5,398 bases of DNA from Myxococcales bacterium. Lineage in GTDB: Bacteria; Myxococcota; Polyangia; Fen-1088. The stretch is taken from NCBI GenBank assembly GCA_003157315.1, contig PMJE01000136.1:2912-8309 (forward strand). The letters run 5' to 3'. Positions within the stretch are counted from its first letter, which is position 1; the number at the start of each line of letters is the position of its first letter. The notes below the pieces were generated by a model. The model did no database searches, was not told the DNA's origin, and worked only from the letters and a program-made list of their open reading frames with translations. A program made the translations under genes and the position numbers. Below, in pieces: positions 1-5,398 of the stretch.

Positions 1-606
1 GTGGTTCTGCAGGAGGGAGCCCAGCCCTTGCTTGCGTTCGTGCTGGGGCGTGACCTGACCGTAGACCGGACGGACCGTGAGCTGGCCTTTTTCCTCACCA
101 AGCGGTTGGTGGGACTGCGCGCCGATCGCTGTCTGCTTTGGCCGCGCCTGGTGTCCACCAAGGCTGAACTGCGCGCCATCTTGGGCGCAGCCATCCAATT
201 GGGCAGACCAGGCTACCGGCTGCCCGAGGCCGATCCCGCGGCGGTACGTCAGTATGGTTCGTATCTGCGCAAGGTGGTGCCGGCGGCCCAGATGGCGCCC
301 ATCGCATCCGCGGTCGAATCATTGCTGGCGGACCCCGGCCGCGTCGACTTGGATGGCTGGATTGCGGCCGCCGACGAAACCGCCACTCGCGCCGGGCTGC
401 TCGCTTGCGGTGACGTGATGGCAGCCGCCCGGGAAATCGTCAAGGAGGCGCGCGCGCGCAGGTCACGTCCCGAAGATGCAATCCTGGCCATGGTCCGCTG
501 GGGCGTCTCCTCGGACTATTTCGACCTTCGCACCCAGCTTGGATTGGCTCTGGTCTCAGACGAAGACAAGACGCCAGCGGTTGCGCGCAACTACCCGACC
601 TACTGA
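1..606 (+). CDS. C-terminal part of a helical, TPR-type myxobacterial protein (5' end outside window)
   Basis: The frame is open from the first base to a TGA at 604-606, so the gene almost certainly begins upstream; the GTG at position 1 is just the window edge. The 201 visible residues are mostly amphipathic helix. Landmarks are F-V-L-G-R-D-L near residues 13-19, A-G-L-L-A-C-G-D-V near 131-139, and an end containing S-S-D-Y-F-D-L-R-T-Q-L-G-L-A. From memory, this order (a G-R-x-L segment, a G-L-L-x-x-G-D helix, then S-x-x-Y-F-x-L-R-x-x-L-G-L) is the C-terminal region of very large myxobacterial tetratricopeptide-repeat proteins. No TPR unit is itself visible here. No signal peptide, membrane helix or catalytic motif is seen. 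The next gene starts 40 nt downstream on the same strand, so the two are probably co-transcribed. Coding is very likely; the family assignment is tentative and the function unknown. Confidence 0.75.
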   Translation: MVLQEGAQPLLAFVLGRDLTVDRTDRELAFFLTKRLVGLRADRCLLWPRLVSTKAELRAILGAAIQLGRPGYRLPEADPAAVRQYGSYLRKVVPAAQMAPIASAVESLLADPGRVDLDGWIAAADETATRAGLLACGDVMAAAREIVKEARARRSRPEDAILAMVRWGVSSDYFDLRTQLGLALVSDEDKTPAVARNYPTY

Positions 607-646
607 AAATCGACGTGCCTGGGCAAAACGCCGCAACAGCACGGCC

Positions 647-2809
647 ATGGGAAAACGCAAATCCGCACCAGGCAGAGGCAAACACACGGCTGCCGAAAGC
701 GCGAATGGCAACTCTTTGCTTCCCGCTTCCCCGGACGAGCCGGCAGCATGGGCTCGGCTCGCACCTTTTCTGGCCTTTCTGCTCCTGGCGGCGCTCTACC
801 TCGCGACCCTCTATCCCTCGGTGGCGGGCGGCGATAGCGGTGAGCTGACCGCGGCGGCGCTCACCGGTGGCGTTCCCCATCCGTCGGGCTATCCGCTTTT
901 CGCGCTCTTGGCGCGGTTGTTCGCCGCGCTGCCGCTGGGACACTCGCCCGCCTGGCGCGTGAATCTGCTCTCCGCTGTGTCTACCGCAGCGGCAGCAGGC
1001 CTGGTGTGTGCTGTGGTTCAGTCGTGGACGCGCAACCCCATGGCCGGGCTGCTGGCTGCGGCACTCTTTGGCACGAACCCGCTGGTTTGGTTGCACGCGA
1101 CCAGCGCGGAGGTGTTTGGACTCAACGCCATGTTCGTGGCGCTGGCATTTCTGCTTTGGTCACGGGTCGAGCGCACCCTTTCCCGCCGCGAGGTATTTGC
1201 GCTGCTCCTTGCCAGCGGGCTTGCCATGTGCAACCACCACACCTTTGTCTTCGTCGGAGCGCCCTTGGTTCTGCGCTCACTGTGGGTGGCACGGCGCAAC
1301 CTCGGTGCAAGCGGGGTGGCCTTGGCTCTCGGCATTGGGCTTTCCGGCTTGCTCCCCTATCTCTACCTCATGCCGGCCTCGGCTTCGGCCGCAGCCGTGT
1401 CGTGGGGTGACGAGACCAGCATTGGCGCCCTCTGCGCCCATGTTCTGCGCCTCAACTATGGAACCTTCAGCATGGGTCGGACTGGCTCGCAAGGAGCCTT
1501 TGTCGGGGAGGGCACCTTCCTGCCCACGCTCTGGCAAATGTGGGGTCGCGCATTTCCCCGTCTGCTTTGGTTTGGTCCTGTTCTCGCCGTGACAGGCCTC
1601 TATCTCGGCATAAGGCGGCGCCCGACCCGCGCGGCGGCCTCGACCATTCTCTTTGTCTTTTGCTTCTACAGTCTGACCTTCTGCGCCTTGTCCAACCTGT
1701 CGACATCGAGGCCGCACTTTCGCGGCATTCTTGGCCGGTTCTGTATCGAGTCCGACCTGCTGTTGGCGATTGCCTCGGGCTTGGGTCTTGCCGCCCTCGT
1801 GCAAAAGTTGGGTCCGCGCAGTCCATGGCTACGCTTGCTGCCGGCAGGCGTACTGTTGACGTTCGCAGTTGGCGTGGCGGTGCATGCCGGGCAGGCAAAC
1901 GCACGCAACAACACCGTCTTGCGAGATTTCGTGACCACCGCGTTCGCCTCGCTTCCACGCAATGCGATTGTGATTACCTCAATGGGGGACGATGTGACCG
2001 GCTCTGTCTTCTATCTCCACGAGGTGGAGAAGCTTCGCCCCGACGTGGTTCACTTGGACAGCGACTATTTGGCTAAGCCCTGGTACACGGCGCGGCAGCG
2101 GCGTTTAGTCCCCGATGTGTATTTGCCCGAAGGTGGCTACGGGAAATCCGGCTGGAACATCAAGCAACTGCTCGACGGCAATCCGCACCGGCCGCTCATC
2201 TTCATCGGTCATCTGGACGATTGGGATCAAAGCTGGAAAGACGGATACAAGCTGGCAACCTACGGCTTGGTTCGTTCGCTGGTTCGGACCAGCGAGTTTC
2301 CAACCTACCAACAGTGGGCCGAGCGTGATCGCCAGGCCATCGGCGCCTACGATGTCGCGCCGGCTCTCCGCGCACCGGAGGAAACCTGGGAAAAGGCGCT
2401 CGGCCTGCGGGTCCTCGATACCCAAGTCACACGCGCGCACCTTGCGCTCGTCTACGGCTACGATCGCGGCGACCCTTCCGATCCGGCGCGAACCGCGCTT
2501 CGTCTACTTGAGGACGTGGTTGCCAAGTCCGGCGGTGATGAAGAGATTGGGATCGCTGCGTGGCCGGGAATGCCCAAACTCGACACCAGCGCATCGCTCT
2601 GGAGAAACCTCAGTCTAGCCTACCAAGCCCTCTCTCCCGTCGACGATATCAACACCCTGCGCTTCGCCATCGCCTGCCGCAAATTTGTCAACCGGGCGAA
2701 CCCCAACGATCCGGATCTTCCGGCGGCGCGCAAGTACCTCGATGAAACGCGCGCGGTTCCGCGCAACCCGATTTTCAATGGGCGCCGCGCCCCGATCAAG
2801 TCGGAATAG
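647..2809 (+). CDS. DUF2723 / GT117 (TMEM260-like) membrane glycosyltransferase
   Basis: This is a polytopic inner-membrane protein of 720 residues. DUF2723 is the bacterial relative of TMEM260, a GT-C-fold protein O-mannosyltransferase (CAZy GT117) that uses a lipid-linked sugar. After a basic N-terminus, TM1 spans about 38-58. It is followed at once by G-G-D-S-G-E (D63, E66) and then G-V-P-H-P-S-G-Y-P-L-F (74-84), which match the family's acidic first loop and H-P-x-G-x-P-L-F signature. About nine further hydrophobic segments follow (near 107-127, 132-150, 155-174, 183-195, 199-213, 222-243, 306-324, 331-350, 368-385 and 395-415), with N-H-H-T-F at 196-200. From about 420 the protein is soluble, with the family-like G-D-D-V-T-G-S-V-F-Y-L-H-E-V-E-K-L-R-P-D segment from 447. 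ATG 647 is chosen because the only earlier in-frame ATG (476) would overlap the upstream gene by 131 nt. No clear Shine-Dalgarno precedes it. Acceptor and sugar are unknown. Confidence 0.88.
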   Translation: MGKRKSAPGRGKHTAAESANGNSLLPASPDEPAAWARLAPFLAFLLLAALYLATLYPSVAGGDSGELTAAALTGGVPHPSGYPLFALLARLFAALPLGHSPAWRVNLLSAVSTAAAAGLVCAVVQSWTRNPMAGLLAAALFGTNPLVWLHATSAEVFGLNAMFVALAFLLWSRVERTLSRREVFALLLASGLAMCNHHTFVFVGAPLVLRSLWVARRNLGASGVALALGIGLSGLLPYLYLMPASASAAAVSWGDETSIGALCAHVLRLNYGTFSMGRTGSQGAFVGEGTFLPTLWQMWGRAFPRLLWFGPVLAVTGLYLGIRRRPTRAAASTILFVFCFYSLTFCALSNLSTSRPHFRGILGRFCIESDLLLAIASGLGLAALVQKLGPRSPWLRLLPAGVLLTFAVGVAVHAGQANARNNTVLRDFVTTAFASLPRNAIVITSMGDDVTGSVFYLHEVEKLRPDVVHLDSDYLAKPWYTARQRRLVPDVYLPEGGYGKSGWNIKQLLDGNPHRPLIFIGHLDDWDQSWKDGYKLATYGLVRSLVRTSEFPTYQQWAERDRQAIGAYDVAPALRAPEETWEKALGLRVLDTQVTRAHLALVYGYDRGDPSDPARTALRLLEDVVAKSGGDEEIGIAAWPGMPKLDTSASLWRNLSLAYQALSPVDDINTLRFAIACRKFVNRANPNDPDLPAARKYLDETRAVPRNPIFNGRRAPIKSE

Positions 2810-2843
2810 CCAGTAGCTCGCGCACCGCGGATCGGAGCTGGCT
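2808..2843 (+). terminator. Weak hairpin after the glycosyltransferase gene
   Basis: AGCCAG (2808-2813) plus CTC (2817-2819) can pair with GAGCTGGCT (2835-2843). This gives a 9-bp stem with a 3-nt bulge and a 15-nt loop, overlapping the stop codon. There is no T-run on either side, so at best it is a weak or Rho-assisted end. It sits where two convergent genes meet. Confidence 0.25.
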
Positions 2844-2912
2844 TTGGTGGAAAAGCTGACCAGCAATGGGTTGGATTGTGGCCAGTCCCGCGCCTCCACG
2901 ACACCTATGCAC
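2810..2912. other. Convergent intergenic spacer
   Basis: This spacer of about 100 nt lies between the stop codons of the + strand glycosyltransferase gene and the - strand RCC1-repeat gene. Apart from the weak hairpin at its left end I see nothing in it. The RCC1 repeat does not continue into it. Confidence 0.6.
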
Positions 2913-3809
2913 TCACTGCTCTGGCGCTGCCAAACCACCCCAACAGGTGGCACTGCCGTCGGCCCGCAGCCCGCAGGTGTGTATCCCGCCGGCGGAAATC
3001 TGGGTAAAAGCGCCTGCCGGTGCAGTGGCCTGCCCATATTCGTTTCTGCCCCAACAGGCGGCACTGCCGTCGGCCCGCAGCCCGCAGGTGTGGCCCCAGC
3101 CAGCGGAAACTTGAGTGAAAACGTCTGCCGGCGCAGTGGCTTGCCCGTAGCTGTTGTCACCCCAGCAGGCCGCGCTGCTGTCGACTCGCAGCCCGCAAGT
3201 GTGGAAGGCGCCGGCGGAAACCTCGGTGAAGGTACCTGCCGGTGGACTGGCTTGCCCATCGCCGCCATAGCCCCAGCAAGACACGCTGCCGTCGACGCCT
3301 AGTGCGCAGGTGTGGGTTCCACCGGCGGAAACCTGGGTGAAGATCCCGCTCGCTGGGGTGGACGCGCTGGCGTAGGCCTCACCCCAGCAGGATGCGCCGC
3401 CGTTGGACCGCAGCCCGCAGGTGTGAGTCCCACCTGCGGAAATCTGGGTGAATGCGCCGGCCAGGGGAATGGCCTGCCCGTAGCTGTTGTCGCCCCAGCA
3501 GGTGGCGCTGCCATCAGCCCGCAGCCCGCAGGTGTGGCCCCAGCCGGCGGAAATCTCAGTGAAAGTGCCAGCCGGGAAAATGGTCTGTCCATAGGTATTG
3601 TCGCCCCAGCAGGAGGCGCTGCCGTCAACCCGTAGTCCGCAGGCATATTCGGCGCCCGCCGAAATCTGCGCAAAACCCCTGGTCCCAATTCCTGCGCTGC
3701 CACCCTCGGCCTTCGCAGCAGCCGCGCTGTCGAGCGGAGTGCGGCCGCACGCGATGCTCGCGATGAGAGCCAGAAGCGAGAGCTTCGCGAATCCGTAGGT
3801 TTCACCCAC
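2913..3809 (-). CDS. Secreted RCC1-type repeat protein, probable lipoprotein (seven cysteine-paired repeats)
   Basis: The product has 298 residues. A hydrophobic signal (L10-A20) ends at I-A-C21-G-R-T-P-L-D. Cys21 is a plausible lipidation site, although Ser at -3 is not ideal for a lipobox. A short Ala/Gly linker (29-45) follows, then seven tandem units of 37 residues starting at 46, 83, 120, 157, 194, 231 and 268; the last is cut to 31. The unit consensus is F-T-Q-[IV]-S-A-G-x-x-H-T-C-G-L-R-x-D-G-S-A then x-C-W-G-D-N-x-Y-G-Q. This is the RCC1_2-like motif; RCC1 repeats form seven-bladed propellers that bind proteins. Each unit has two Cys ten residues apart, which suits disulfides outside the cytoplasm. 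The start is GTG 3809, the only start between an in-frame TAG just upstream and the signal peptide. There is no evident Shine-Dalgarno. Ligand and role are unknown. Confidence 0.88.
   Translation of the reverse strand: MGETYGFAKLSLLALIASIACGRTPLDSAAAAKAEGGSAGIGTRGFAQISAGAEYACGLRVDGSASCWGDNTYGQTIFPAGTFTEISAGWGHTCGLRADGSATCWGDNSYGQAIPLAGAFTQISAGGTHTCGLRSNGGASCWGEAYASASTPASGIFTQVSAGGTHTCALGVDGSVSCWGYGGDGQASPPAGTFTEVSAGAFHTCGLRVDSSAACWGDNSYGQATAPADVFTQVSAGWGHTCGLRADGSAACWGRNEYGQATAPAGAFTQISAGGIHTCGLRADGSATCWGGLAAPEQ
2916..3674 (-). repeat. Seven tandem 111-bp RCC1-type coding repeats
   Basis: There are six full 111-nt units and one 93-nt unit, all in the same frame with no length change. Some segments are identical between units. 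For example, the 33 nt at 2949-2981 recur exactly at 3060-3092, one period away. The third unit (residues 120-156) is the most diverged and lacks the D-N-x-Y-G-Q half, but keeps the length. Confidence 0.9.
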
Positions 3810-3891
3810 CCAGTAATTCTACGCTATTGCGCGCCGGTAGCAGTCTTGGCTTGGGGCAAGAAACAGGCGTTTTCGCGTCAAGCCGCCACAA
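3810..3891 (-). promoter_or_regulatory. Upstream region of the RCC1-repeat gene
   Basis: This is 82 nt between the RCC1-repeat start and the end of the broken FG-GAP gene on the same strand. On the - strand, TTGACG (3881-3876) looks like a -35 box and TAGAAT (3821-3816) like a -10 box, but they are far too widely spaced to work together. TAGAAT lies only 6 nt from the GTG, which would require an almost leaderless transcript. A 5-bp TCTTG/CAAGA hairpin is also present. No convincing promoter can be assigned. Confidence 0.2.
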
Positions 3892-4279
3892 TCAGGGCGA
3901 GGTCACGGAAAACAATCGCACGTCACCCGCAAAGGTTCCAATCGCCTGCGCGTAGCTGACCACCGTCCTGCCATCGTCGTCACTGGCACTGTGAGAGAAA
4001 CACTCCGACCGTGCCGTCACGTGCATTTTCCACCGCGAGATCAGGATGACCATCGCGATTGAAATCGCCCACTGCCAAGGACTGTGGTTGGACGCCCGCC
4101 GCCCAGGTTTGCGGTGGCGCAAATGTGCAGGCAGGGTTGACTGCTGAGTCCAGAGCCGAATCCGGTCCGCTGCCGGCGATCTTGCTCCATCCCCCGTCGG
4201 CGAACGAGCGCACGTCCAAGGGTGATCGTCCAAACGACGCAGGAAGGAAGGCGATTGTGAAAGCCATACAGGTACGCAT
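3892..4279 (-). pseudogene. Remnant of a secreted FG-GAP/VCBS-repeat protein, frameshifted
   Basis: From ATG 4279 a 99-residue frame runs to TGA 3982-3980. Residues 1-15 resemble a signal peptide ending L-P-A-S-F16-G-R-S-P-L-D. The neighbouring RCC1 lipoprotein has C-G-R-T-P-L-D at the same place, so F16 (codon TTT) looks like a lost lipobox Cys (TGT). Residues 68-95 read L-A-V-G-D-F-N-R-D-G-H-P-D-L-A-V, then end G-T-V-G-V-F-L. This is one FG-GAP unit with an intact calcium loop (D72, N74, D76, D80). The stop follows just after it. In the frame one base later, the text D-G-R-T-V-V-S-Y-A-Q-A-I-G-T-F resembles the usual inter-repeat stretch and runs to TGA 3894-3892. FG-GAP proteins normally have several repeats, so I read this as a truncated, frameshifted gene. 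Alternatives are an intact small protein (starting at 4279 or at ATG 4486, 168 residues) or a sequencing error. Confidence 0.5.
3992..4123 (-). repeat. Single FG-GAP/VCBS-like repeat
   Basis: The segment begins T-F-A-P-P-Q-T-W and ends G-V-F-L-S. It includes the inter-repeat stretch ending Q-P-Q-S-L-A-V and the D-x-N-x-D-G-x-x-D calcium loop typical of integrin-like propeller blades. No second complete unit is found on either side. Confidence 0.7.
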
Positions 4280-4576
4280 GACGGATGTGTCGATGGACCC
4301 GTGCAGGATGTCGGCGGCCGACCACAGGCAGCCTTCCGGCTGTTCACGGGTGAGCTTTGCGCTGGGGGACGGCGCGTCGTCGCGGGTGAAGAGTACGTGT
4401 TTCGATGCCATGCCGAAGGGCATTGTACGCGGGCGCCTAACCAGTGCAGACGTCTCTCGCAGCGTTTTTCTAGAAGGTTCGGGCATGGACCAGACATACT
4501 AGTACTTGCTACTGCAAGGGTTGAGCAGGGCAAGAGCGCAGGCTGAAGGCCCAACTTGGATCTCACAGGAGTCAGC
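4280..4576. promoter_or_regulatory. Divergent spacer upstream of the FG-GAP remnant and the lipoprotein gene
   Basis: This is about 297 nt between two divergent starts. A - strand frame stays open back to ATG 4486 and could extend the FG-GAP protein N-terminally, but those 69 residues are rich in charged and Pro residues and would bury the signal peptide. I therefore treat the stretch as non-coding. It holds an 8-bp palindrome TACTAGTA (4497-4504), the only A/T-rich spot, and a small hairpin CTTGC-TACT-GCAAG (4505-4518). No -35/-10 pair is convincing. Promoters for both directions probably lie here. Confidence 0.35.
4567..4571 (+). promoter_or_regulatory. Shine-Dalgarno AGGAG
   Basis: AGGAG lies 5 nt before ATG 4577. 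It is the only strong ribosome binding site seen in the window, and it fixes the start of the lipoprotein gene. Confidence 0.85.
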
Positions 4577-5398
4577 ATGAACACACACTTCGAGTTACGG
4601 CGGCACCGCAGTTGGTTGCAGAGCAAGCTGGGCCTGCACGGGCTCGGTCTGCTGGTTGCACTCTTGGCTGGCTGTGCTTCGAATTCGTCGGGCACCCCAA
4701 CCGGCAGCGGGGGCGCAAGCAGCAGCACAGGCGGCAGCACGACTGAAAGCGGCGGACAGACGACACTTGGCGGTTCCACGACCACCGGGGGCGCAACCGC
4801 AACGGGTGGTTTGAACGCCTCGGGTGGGGTTGCACCGGGAACTGGCGGTACCGCAACCAGTGGTGGCACACCTACCTCCGGCGGCACGACCGCCCGGGGA
4901 GGAACCACGAGCACGGGCGGTGTGACGTCTACCGGTGGGAGTTTCTCGGGCGGCGTCACCTCGGCCGGCGGCACCACCAGCACGGGTGGAACCGCGGCCA
5001 CCGGGGGCGTCACCAGCACCGGCGGCAATTCGGCAGCCGGGGGCAGCACTCGCACCGGCGGCGTGATCACCGGCGGCGGCATTCCGACCGGGGGCAGCAC
5101 TCGCACCGGGGGTGTGACCAGCACGGGCGGTGCAGGCACAGGCGGCGCGACCAGCACGGGTGGGGCGGCCACAGGCGGCGCGACCAGCACTGCAGGGACC
5201 ACATCCGCGTGCGGCGCGAGTGGTGCGACCTACGACACCAGCGCCGTCACCACAACCTGCCCAGCGGCCGTGCCTGCGGGAATCACCTCGACCTTCTGTA
5301 ACTGCGTCAATGAGGGGCCAATCTACAAGACCGCCAACGGCTTCGGCGTCGCCAACAACGTCTGGGGGAAGGGGCCGGGCCCGGAGTGCGTGTGGGCC
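4577..5398 (+). CDS. Lipoprotein with Gly/Thr linker and a GH12-like domain (3' end outside window)
   Basis: The 274 visible residues are open to the window edge. A basic N-terminus (R8, R9, R11, K17) and a hydrophobic stretch (L18-L30) end in the canonical lipobox L30-A-G-C33, so the mature protein should be lipid-anchored in the envelope. Residues 36-211 form a Gly/Thr/Ser linker. From C212 a Cys-bearing domain begins (C212, C228, C241, C243, C271), including Y-K-T-A-N-G-F-G-V-A-N-N-V-W-G-K (N260, N261, W263, G264) followed by E-C-V-W. An N-N-x-W-G motif followed shortly by a Cys marks the start of glycoside hydrolase family 12 (endoglucanase/xyloglucanase) catalytic domains. The two catalytic glutamates lie further on and are not visible. 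The start is supported by AGGAG 5 nt upstream. A different beta-jelly-roll carbohydrate-active domain remains possible. Coding and lipoprotein nature are near certain; GH12 is moderate. Confidence 0.85.
   Translation, partial: MNTHFELRRHRSWLQSKLGLHGLGLLVALLAGCASNSSGTPTGSGGASSSTGGSTTESGGQTTLGGSTTTGGATATGGLNASGGVAPGTGGTATSGGTPTSGGTTARGGTTSTGGVTSTGGSFSGGVTSAGGTTSTGGTAATGGVTSTGGNSAAGGSTRTGGVITGGGIPTGGSTRTGGVTSTGGAGTGGATSTGGAATGGATSTAGTTSACGASGATYDTSAVTTTCPAAVPAGITSTFCNCVNEGPIYKTANGFGVANNVWGKGPGPECVWA
4682..5209 (+). repeat. Degenerate 18-nt repeats encoding a Gly/Thr/Ser linker
   Basis: About 176 codons encode a hexapeptide pattern x-T-S-T-G-G, with occasional 5-residue and shorter units. Exact longer copies are present: 22 nt at 5037-5058 recur at 5088-5109 (offset 51), and 20 nt at 5138-5157 recur at 5171-5190 (offset 33). 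Both offsets are multiples of three, so copy-number change keeps the frame. Such linkers tether a domain away from the membrane in many myxobacterial lipoproteins. Confidence 0.9.

Noticed and set aside
476..646. Upstream ATG for the glycosyltransferase (57 extra residues)
   Set aside because: It would overlap the preceding gene by 131 nt. The added residues are Trp/Arg-rich shadow sequence without a signal, and ATG 647 gives a normal N-terminus before TM1.
440..1096. - strand open frame of 218 codons
   Set aside because: It is antisense to the well supported TPR-type and glycosyltransferase genes and has an Arg/Gln-rich composition typical of shadow frames in GC-rich DNA.
2615..3268. - strand open frame in a shifted frame over the RCC1 array, running into the glycosyltransferase 3' end
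   Set aside because: It overlaps two better supported genes, shows only frame-shifted repeat echoes and carries no recognisable domain.
2844..3635. Two + strand open frames with repeated G-G-N-L-[SG]-E and P-Q-P-A-G-V motifs
   Set aside because: They are antisense shadows of the RCC1 array. The 111-nt period is a multiple of three, so repeats also appear in other frames, and neither has an export signal or known domain.
2916..3674. CRISPR array as an explanation for the regular 111-nt spacing
   Set aside because: The repeats are contiguous coding units with gradual divergence and no unique spacers between short identical repeats.
4059..4502. + strand open frame of 147 codons
   Set aside because: It is antisense to the FG-GAP remnant, which has a specific motif match. 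The + frame has no domain, Shine-Dalgarno or signal.
3892..5202. Long - strand open frame (436 codons) with a Pro/Val-rich half
   Set aside because: The Pro-rich half is the antisense reading of the Gly/Thr linker, where 18-nt GC-rich units leave no stops. The + strand has a Shine-Dalgarno, signal peptide, lipobox and recognisable domain. Only its last stretch (about 3892-4000) is used, as the continuation of the FG-GAP remnant.

Overview
The window is high-GC. It carries glycine/threonine-linker lipoproteins, a cysteine-paired RCC1-type repeat protein and an FG-GAP remnant, a style typical of Myxococcota, most like Polyangiales. This assignment rests on protein style and codon use, not on a marker gene.

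Left part (1-2809, + strand): the 3' end of a gene for a helical protein, resembling the C-terminal region of large myxobacterial TPR proteins, is followed after 40 nt by a complete gene for a DUF2723/GT117-type (TMEM260-like) membrane glycosyltransferase of about 720 residues. The two are probably co-transcribed. The second gene ends in a short convergent intergenic stretch with a weak hairpin.

Middle part (2913-4279, - strand): a secreted, probably lipid-anchored protein made of seven 37-residue RCC1-type repeats, each with two cysteines, is preceded on the same strand by what looks like a broken gene. That remnant has a secretion signal followed by F-G-R-S-P-L-D, matching C-G-R-T-P-L-D in its neighbour but with the lipobox Cys changed to Phe. 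It then has a single FG-GAP/VCBS-like repeat and an apparent frameshift, with repeat-like sequence continuing in another frame.

Right part (4577 to the window end, + strand): a divergently oriented lipoprotein gene with a good Shine-Dalgarno, a canonical L-A-G-C lipobox, a linker of about 176 residues built from a T-S-T-G-G-like hexapeptide, and the first 63 residues of a cysteine-rich domain. That domain contains an N-N-x-W-G motif suggestive of glycoside hydrolase family 12. The gene runs off the window.

The right and middle parts together look like a small group of cell-surface or secreted repeat/hydrolase proteins. The left part may serve envelope glycosylation, but no direct functional link between the halves can be read from the sequence. 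I found no RNA gene, CRISPR array, insertion sequence or clear new defence or mobile system. The best leads are the frameshifted FG-GAP gene with a lost lipobox Cys, the cysteine-paired short RCC1 array and the truncated hydrolase lipoprotein.
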